From Paenibacillus hamazuiensis (lineage in GTDB: Bacteria; Bacillota; Bacilli; Paenibacillales; NBRC-103111), in contig NZ_JALRMO010000001.1 in the NCBI RefSeq assembly GCF_023276405.1, positions 7,093,501 to 7,157,500 on the forward strand: a stretch of 64,000 nt of DNA. The letters are read 5' to 3'. This document shows, piece after piece, positions 58,888 through 64,000 of this stretch (the first letter of the stretch is position 1; the number at the start of each line of letters is the position of its first letter). The notes below the pieces were generated by a model. That model was not told the DNA's origin, did not search any database, and saw nothing but the letters and a program-made list of their open reading frames with translations. A program made the translations under genes and the position numbers.

Positions 58888-60141
58888 ATGAAAATCGTTG
58901 ACGTTGAAGTGGTGACGTTTCGCGCGAAGTCGTGGTTAGGAAGCAATAAAGACGGCCATCAAGGTCCCGGCCGGGAGCACGATATCGCTCATCCGATGAT
59001 TCGCATCATAGCGGACGATGGAGCGGAAGGGTATCATATCCCATACCAGCAGCTGATTCCAAATGAGAAGTATGAGCTGCTTGGGGCGGAGGCGAGGAAG
59101 CCCGAGAACTCTGCGGGCAAGCCTGTGTCGGACCCGAAGCACGATCCGATTCAAGGAGTCGTTGATAAAGTGATCAAGCCGCTGCTCATCGGAGAAGACC
59201 CGATGGCGCGGGAAAAAATACATAATAAATTGTGGGTCATGCAGCGGAGCAGCAAGCGTTTGACCGACAGATTGGTCTGCTTTATCGACTTGGCATTGTG
59301 GGATTTGGCCGGCCGCGCATTCAAGCAGCCGGTGTATAAGCTGCTCGGCGGTCATCGTACGAAGGTGAAGGCGTACGCGAGCACGATGATCGGGGACACG
59401 CTGGAAGGCGGCTTGAATACGCCGGAGGCGTTCGCCGATTATGCCGAAGAGTGCAAACAGAGGGGCTACCAAGCATTCAAGCTGCACACATGGGCCGAGC
59501 GCAAGTGGACAGAGTCGACGATTAACGCATCGCCCGATCCGAAGCGGGATATTGCGGCATGCCGCGCGGTCAGGGAGCGGGTCGGCGACGGCATGGATCT
59601 GATGCTGGACCCTTATCACTACTATAACCGGGAGCAGGCGCTTTATTTGGGCAAGGAGCTGGAGAAGCTGAACTTCGTCTGGCTGGAGGAGCCCATGGAT
59701 GAATACTCGTTGTCATCTTATATTTGGCTGGCTGAGCGGCTCGATATTCCGGTGATCGGACCTGAGGTGCATAAAGGCAAGCTCGCTTCGCGGGCGGAAT
59801 GGATTGTACGTAAAGCCAGCGATATTTGCCGGGCCGGCGTGATGAATGTCGGCGGTCTGACGCCGCTGATGAAAGTCGTCGGCTTATGCGAAGCGTTTGG
59901 CGTCCGCTTGGAGCTTCATTCCCCTGGGCCAGGCAACCTGCATGCGATGGCGGCGATGACGATTCCGGGTGAGTATTATGAACGCGGCATGCTGCATCCT
60001 TTCCTTAACTATGATCATGTGCCTGTATGGCTGAATTCATCGGTCGAGCATATGGATGAGGAAGGCTACGTGCATGTGCCCGACAAACCGGGTCTTGGCT
60101 GGGATATTAACTTTGATTATATTCGCGAGCATAAGTTATAA
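58888..60141 (+). CDS. Enolase-superfamily (mandelate racemase/muconate lactonizing type) protein, copy 1
   Basis: A 417-residue protein with the N-terminal capping domain and a (beta/alpha)7-beta barrel. The metal ligands are probably Asp in DLMLDPYHYYN, Glu in WLEEPMDEYS and Glu in IGPEVHKG. At the usual KxK position it has KLH (FKLHTW), and the Asp of the His-Asp dyad is replaced (CRAGVMNVGGLTP where PD…GGxT is common), while His remains in LELHSPGPGN. Likely a sugar-acid dehydratase or epimerase; the substrate is unknown. ATG 58888 follows CAGGAGGGG. Confidence 0.87.
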   Translation: MKIVDVEVVTFRAKSWLGSNKDGHQGPGREHDIAHPMIRIIADDGAEGYHIPYQQLIPNEKYELLGAEARKPENSAGKPVSDPKHDPIQGVVDKVIKPLLIGEDPMAREKIHNKLWVMQRSSKRLTDRLVCFIDLALWDLAGRAFKQPVYKLLGGHRTKVKAYASTMIGDTLEGGLNTPEAFADYAEECKQRGYQAFKLHTWAERKWTESTINASPDPKRDIAACRAVRERVGDGMDLMLDPYHYYNREQALYLGKELEKLNFVWLEEPMDEYSLSSYIWLAERLDIPVIGPEVHKGKLASRAEWIVRKASDICRAGVMNVGGLTPLMKVVGLCEAFGVRLELHSPGPGNLHAMAAMTIPGEYYERGMLHPFLNYDHVPVWLNSSVEHMDEEGYVHVPDKPGLGWDINFDYIREHKL

Positions 60142-60155
60142 AAGGAGGGCTGCGT

Positions 60156-61415
60156 TTGAAAATCGTCGACCTGCAGGTGGTGCGGTTTCGAGTTCCGGCA
60201 TATAACGGCTTTAACGTGGCCGGCCATCAGCATCCGGTATCCGGACGCTGGTCCGAGGAAGCGTTGATTCGCATCGTGACGGATGAAGGTGCGGAGGGCG
60301 TGTATGTCAGCTCGCAGCGTCATTTTGAGCCCACGGATAAATTCCCGTTTGAACGTTTGCCGGATTTGTCAGCGGGTGGCGGTCGGGAGGGCAGCTTTCA
60401 GGTGAACTCGAGCTCGTGGGATGTTCTGCTCAAGACGGTGCGGCCGCATCTGATCGGAGAGGATCCTTTCTGCCGGGAACGCATATGGCGGAAGCTCTCC
60501 GGGCTGCAGCGGTCGTTTCCGAAGCTGACCGACCGGATTTTAGCGATGATTGATTTGACGCTTTGGGATTTGGCGGGCAAGGTCAGCAAGCTGCCGGTCT
60601 ATAAGCTGCTGGGCGGTCATCGGGAAAAGGTAAAGGCCTATGCCAGCACGATGGTAGGGGATCATTATAAGGGCGGCCTCAGCACGCCGGAAGAATATGC
60701 GGATTTTGCCGAGGCGTGCAAGAAACAGGGATATAAGGCGTTTAAGCTGCATACATGGATGGACGAGGTCTGGACGCCTTCCACGATCATGGCGACTCCG
60801 GATCCCCTTCGCGATGTCGAGGCTTGCCGTGCGGTGAGGGAACGTGTAGGCGGCGATATCGTGCTGATGCTTGATCCGTACCACACCTACTCCCGCCAGC
60901 AGGCGCTGACCATCGGGAGAGAGCTTGAGAAGCTGAACTATTACTGGCTTGAGGAGCCGATGAACGAATATTCCGTGTCGTCTTACGCATGGCTCAGCGA
61001 GCAGCTGGACATCCCGGTCATCGGGCCGGAATCCCATGCGGGCAAAATTTATGCCCGAACCGAATGGGTGATCCACAAAGCGGCCGATATTTTGCGGGCG
61101 GGCGTAATGGGCGTCGGCGGCTTGACTCCGTTTATGAAAATCGTCCATTTGGCCGAAGCCTTCGGCATTCCGCTTGAGGCGCACAGTCCCGGCGTCGGAA
61201 CGCTGCATGCTATCGCCTCGATGAGCATCCCCGGCGAATACTATGAACGCGGGCTGCTGCATCCCTTCCTGAATTACGACGTCACGCCTCCTTGGCTGAA
61301 CGAGATGGTCGACCCGATGGATGAAGAGGGCTTCATCTCCGTTCCTCAGGGGCCGGGCCTCGGTGTGGACATCAACTATGACTACATTGAGCGGCAGCGG
61401 ATTATTGAGGAGTAA
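60156..61415 (+). CDS. Enolase-superfamily protein, copy 2
   Basis: A 419-residue paralogue of the preceding gene with the same active-site features: FKLHTW, VLMLDPYHTYS, WLEEPMNEYS, IGPESHAG, LRAGVMGVGGLTP and LEAHSPGVGT. The two copies differ most in the N-terminal capping domain, which usually determines substrate choice, so they may act on different sugar acids or epimers. TTG 60156 has AAAGGAGGG upstream and lies 14 bases after the first copy. It is the last gene of the operon; a terminator follows. Confidence 0.87.
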   Translation: MKIVDLQVVRFRVPAYNGFNVAGHQHPVSGRWSEEALIRIVTDEGAEGVYVSSQRHFEPTDKFPFERLPDLSAGGGREGSFQVNSSSWDVLLKTVRPHLIGEDPFCRERIWRKLSGLQRSFPKLTDRILAMIDLTLWDLAGKVSKLPVYKLLGGHREKVKAYASTMVGDHYKGGLSTPEEYADFAEACKKQGYKAFKLHTWMDEVWTPSTIMATPDPLRDVEACRAVRERVGGDIVLMLDPYHTYSRQQALTIGRELEKLNYYWLEEPMNEYSVSSYAWLSEQLDIPVIGPESHAGKIYARTEWVIHKAADILRAGVMGVGGLTPFMKIVHLAEAFGIPLEAHSPGVGTLHAIASMSIPGEYYERGLLHPFLNYDVTPPWLNEMVDPMDEEGFISVPQGPGLGVDINYDYIERQRIIEE

Positions 61416-61432
61416 GCTTCTTAAAAGCACAG

Positions 61433-61471
61433 AAAGCACCAGCCGATAATGGGCAGTGCTTTCTTTTTTTA
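61433..61471. terminator. Intrinsic terminator at the end of the catabolic operon
   Basis: GAAAGCAC and GTGCTTTC around a GCC/GGC inner pair, followed by a run of T. Confidence 0.85.
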
Positions 61472-61500
61472 TGGAGACGCGAGGTGGGGGCGAAGCCCTA

Positions 61501-62457
61501 TCAATCGGCGTGAATTGTTTTCAAGCCCTCTTTTTCGGCACGACGCGCAAACCAGGTGGCCAGCAGGGAGCCGGAGATGTTATGCCATACGCTGAAGATG
61601 GCACTCGGAACAGCTGCGATCGGATTGAAATGAGCCGATGCCAAGGCAGCCCCGAGACCGGAGTTCTGCATTCCCGTTTCGAACAAAACGGCTTTACGCT
61701 TGCTATAATTCATCCGGAACAGCTTGGCGAACCAGTACCCGAGCAAATAGCCGAGACCGTTGTGCAGAATGACGACTGCAAAAATGAGCAAGCCGCTATC
61801 GACGATTTTGGCTTTGCTGCCGGCTACCACAATGGCCACAATAGTGACAATCGCCAGAGTGGATACGAGCGGAAGCGCCTGAATGCTGGCTTCGGCTTGT
61901 TTTTTAAACAGACTCTTGACGATAACCCCAAGAATAATCGGGAAAATAACAACCATCAGAATGTCCTTAATGAGCGCTCCGCCATCGATCGGCATCCAGC
62001 GGCCTGCAAGCACGCTGATTAAAGCCGGTGTAGCCAGCGGTGCGATCAATGTGGAAACGGAAGCGATGGAAACGCCAAGCGCGACGTCACCTTTTGCAAG
62101 CAGCGCCATTACATTGGAGGAAGTCCCGCTCGGGCAGCAGCCGACCAGAATGACGCCAACCGCGATATCGGGCGGAAGGTTCAACACAAGTGCCAGAACA
62201 TAGGCGAGCAGCGGCATAATAATATAGTGGCCGACAACGCCGATCAACACCTCCAGCGGACGACGGAAAACTTCTCGGAAGTCGGCGGAGGACAGCGTAA
62301 GCCCCATCCCGAACATGACGATGCCAAGAAAAACGGAAATGTAGCCCTTTAACGGCGTAAAGACCCCGGGCATAAAAAATCCCAGACAAGCAAATACAAT
62401 GACCCAGAGAGAAAAGGTTCCCCCTACAAAGCGGCTTATTTTTGCAATAGCGCTCAT
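61501..62457 (-). CDS. Bile acid:sodium symporter (BASS) family transporter
   Basis: A 318-residue membrane protein with about nine to ten helices. BASS features are GIVMFGMGLTLS near the N-terminus, GCCPSGTSSNVMALLAKGDVALGV (sodium-binding crossover) and ETGMQNSGLGAALA near the C-terminus. Bacterial members import or export organic acids such as pantoate or keto acids. It is convergent with the catabolic operon; transport of an acid related to it is possible but not shown. ATG 62457 is preferred to GTG 62472. Confidence 0.88.
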   Translation of the reverse strand: MSAIAKISRFVGGTFSLWVIVFACLGFFMPGVFTPLKGYISVFLGIVMFGMGLTLSSADFREVFRRPLEVLIGVVGHYIIMPLLAYVLALVLNLPPDIAVGVILVGCCPSGTSSNVMALLAKGDVALGVSIASVSTLIAPLATPALISVLAGRWMPIDGGALIKDILMVVIFPIILGVIVKSLFKKQAEASIQALPLVSTLAIVTIVAIVVAGSKAKIVDSGLLIFAVVILHNGLGYLLGYWFAKLFRMNYSKRKAVLFETGMQNSGLGAALASAHFNPIAAVPSAIFSVWHNISGSLLATWFARRAEKEGLKTIHAD

Positions 62458-62578
62458 TGTGTCAAACCTCACTTATGATGTAGTTTAATAGAGCTAATCT
62501 ATTGTACGCCAAATTTATTAAAAAATCTATTGCTATGTTTATTCTTAACAAGCTAATCTATTTTCCGTAAACCATTCA

Positions 62579-63634
62579 TTATTTATTTTTCTTAACGATA
62601 ATCAGGCCTAACAGTATGGAAATTAGCATCCCAAGAACTGTGGTGATGTTTTCAATCAACCACTGGGTGAAATTCAAAAATAGACTGTTGCCCGTTAATG
62701 TACCATCCCCGATGGTACCATATATCTCCATTTGGGAATCGCGATTTAATGAATAAGCAATGTCTAGTTTTTCCCCATTTATAGATGAGGTTATTAATCG
62801 TTTTCCACTTAAGCTAAATTGCTTCTCATTGGTAGTTTGATTGAATTTGAGGTCTCCCTTTTCAAAAAATAAGTTGGATGTCTCGCCGCGCCCAGTAAAT
62901 AAAAGCTCTCCCTTTTCCGCAGGTATTAATAAATTAAAATGATCAAAATTCTCAAACTGAAAATATGAAATATGACTTTTTTCATCGGGATTAACAAAAT
63001 TCATCTCATAGTAGGGGAAATTGGACGGATATTTCTTTCCCTTGATGAAAACTTCTAAGTTTCCCTGAAGTATAAGTTTGAAATTTTTTTCATATATAGT
63101 TGCGGAAAAAGATAAATCAGTTTTTTTATTGTCGATGCTTAATAAATATGTAGTTGGAAGACTGCCAAATCTTTGAAGAAAATATTCCTTTTTCAGATTA
63201 AGTTGACTTAAATTCATGTCGAGCATGTCGAATTGAACGGGTACATTTGAAGAAATAGCAGTGAAGTGCTTTGGGTGATTCATCGAATATCCATATTGTA
63301 TTTGCAAATCACCCGGTTGCAGATTAAAGTCTTCTCCGTCAAGATTCATAATAAGTGATTGCTGATTTATAATAATCCCTTTCAATGTGCTATCGGACGA
63401 CATCATTGTCGATGCCTTGCTATCAATCCTGCCTTCAAAATGGGTTATATTAATTTCTCTTGGTGATCCATTTGCATAGATCCACGCTTTATGAGGGAGA
63501 ACTATGAAAATGCAGTATATTAATACAATTGTTATGGCAATAGGTGATAGCAGCAAAAATGTGTTCTTTAACCATTTACGGCGTTTATAGTATTTATTGG
63601 GGCGTTGTTTGGCTGTAAAACCAATTTTATTCAT
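62579..63634 (-). CDS. AT-rich membrane-anchored protein of unknown function
   Basis: A 351-residue protein with a short basic cytoplasmic start, a membrane helix at about 23-46 (FLLLSPIAITIVLIYCIFIV), a ~280-residue outer region rich in beta-type sequence and Asn/Ser, and a second helix near the C-terminus (VLGMLISILLGLIIV). No family is recognised. Base composition is far more AT-rich than the rest of the window, which suggests recent acquisition. Confidence 0.7.
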   Translation of the reverse strand: MNKIGFTAKQRPNKYYKRRKWLKNTFLLLSPIAITIVLIYCIFIVLPHKAWIYANGSPREINITHFEGRIDSKASTMMSSDSTLKGIIINQQSLIMNLDGEDFNLQPGDLQIQYGYSMNHPKHFTAISSNVPVQFDMLDMNLSQLNLKKEYFLQRFGSLPTTYLLSIDNKKTDLSFSATIYEKNFKLILQGNLEVFIKGKKYPSNFPYYEMNFVNPDEKSHISYFQFENFDHFNLLIPAEKGELLFTGRGETSNLFFEKGDLKFNQTTNEKQFSLSGKRLITSSINGEKLDIAYSLNRDSQMEIYGTIGDGTLTGNSLFLNFTQWLIENITTVLGMLISILLGLIIVKKNK

Positions 63635-63823
63635 GCTTGGCTCCTATTTAAGGTGGCTGTCTCTTATTACACTTATCGGAAAGTCTTTATGGCATTGTTA
63701 TACTTCTGTCGACCTTCCACTGAACCTTGCGTTTACCGACTGGAGCGTTGTTAAAAAAAATGTAGAAAAATGTAGAAAACCAATGTTCAGTTTCAATAAT
63801 TTGTAGTATATTAAAAAATGTCG

Positions 63824-63868
63824 TCCGATATAGGTCTAATGTACCCTATATATAGGACCATTATCGGA
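63824..63868. other. Hairpin upstream of the last gene
   Basis: TCCGAT and ATCGGA are perfect inverted repeats, with GGTC/GACC inside. No T-run follows. The 275-bp spacer 63635-63909 is otherwise AT-rich and shows no further gene. Confidence 0.4.
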
Positions 63869-63909
63869 TAATGCTCATTGACAAAATGACAGAAGAAGGA
63901 GAGAAGGCA

Positions 63910-64000
63910 ATGCTATTACATGTAGTACGCCGTAAAATCAGCGTAGTTCTTGTTTTTGCCCTGCTCGTAAGTACTCTTATGCCGCTCACGGTATTTGGGG
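63910..64000 (+). CDS. Start of a secreted protein, cut by the window end
   Basis: ATG 63910 lies eight bases after AAGGAG. The 30 visible residues form a signal peptide: a basic start (LLHVVRRKIS) and a hydrophobic core (VVLVFALLVSTLMPLTVF). The mature part is outside the window, so nothing can be said about function. Confidence 0.6.
   Translation, partial: MLLHVVRRKISVVLVFALLVSTLMPLTVFG

Noticed and set aside
63597-63806. A 69-residue plus-strand frame in the AT-rich spacer
   Set aside because: It begins inside the opposite gene, has no ribosome binding site and no coding character.

Overview
The window looks like chromosomal DNA of a Paenibacillus-like member of the Bacillales (Firmicutes). 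The evidence is the gene order, which closely follows Bacillus subtilis (ppaX-yvoF-hisZ…, TPR gene-trxB, rapZ-yvcK-whiA-crh, clpP, cggR-gapA-pgk-tpiA-gpmI-eno, secG-rnr-smpB-ssrA). Other pointers are strong AAGGAGG-type ribosome binding sites, many TTG/GTG starts, a fairly GC-rich coding bias, and the abundance of YesM/YesN two-component sugar systems. This is inference; no database search was possible.

Layout. 1-819: end of ppaX and an acetyltransferase. 953-3664 (minus): a GGDEF-EAL protein. 3936-11935: a histidine operon (hisZGDBH, hisF, hisIE, hisJ) followed by a PRPP synthetase gene; hisA is absent from its usual place between hisH and hisF. 12202-16668: TPR/HTH protein, trxB, and a FetA/FetB-like exporter. 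16791-21462: ROK glucokinase, a repeat-rich spacer, rapZ-yvcK-whiA and an HPr/Crh-like gene. 21796-29240: a secreted stalk/PKD protein, a YtrA-type GntR-ABC operon, an MmpL-type RND exporter that shares its operator, and a small protein/PhyH dioxygenase pair. 29366-31415: NfeD and flotillin behind a sigma-W-like promoter. 31536-32319 (minus): clpP and tRNA-Arg. 32587-39613: the complete cggR-glycolytic operon with a recognisable CggR operator. 39703-44718: M50 peptidase, secG with a long Pro/Ala/Thr tail, rnr, smpB and tmRNA.

From the 3' end of tmRNA to about 47008 there is a small island bounded by a second, diverged copy of the last ~81 nt of tmRNA. It holds an AbrB-like/Doc toxin-antitoxin pair and an unrecognised 408-aa protein. 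Beyond it (47204-49806, minus) lies a PadR-DUF1048-DUF1048-ABC operon whose permease is frameshifted.

49991-61415 is a sugar-acid type catabolic locus: YesM-like kinase, two ABC permeases, YesN-like regulator, then Ldh-type dehydrogenase, solute-binding lipoprotein, YiaK-like reductase, a uronate-dehydrogenase-like SDR and two tandem enolase-superfamily proteins. A 17-bp element occurs at matching distance from the -10 box of both transcription units and is a strong candidate for the regulator's binding site. The two enolase-superfamily proteins share an atypical active-site pattern. This cluster is the best candidate for an undescribed pathway in the window. 61501-64000 holds a BASS-family transporter, an AT-rich membrane protein of unknown function and the start of a secreted protein cut by the window edge.
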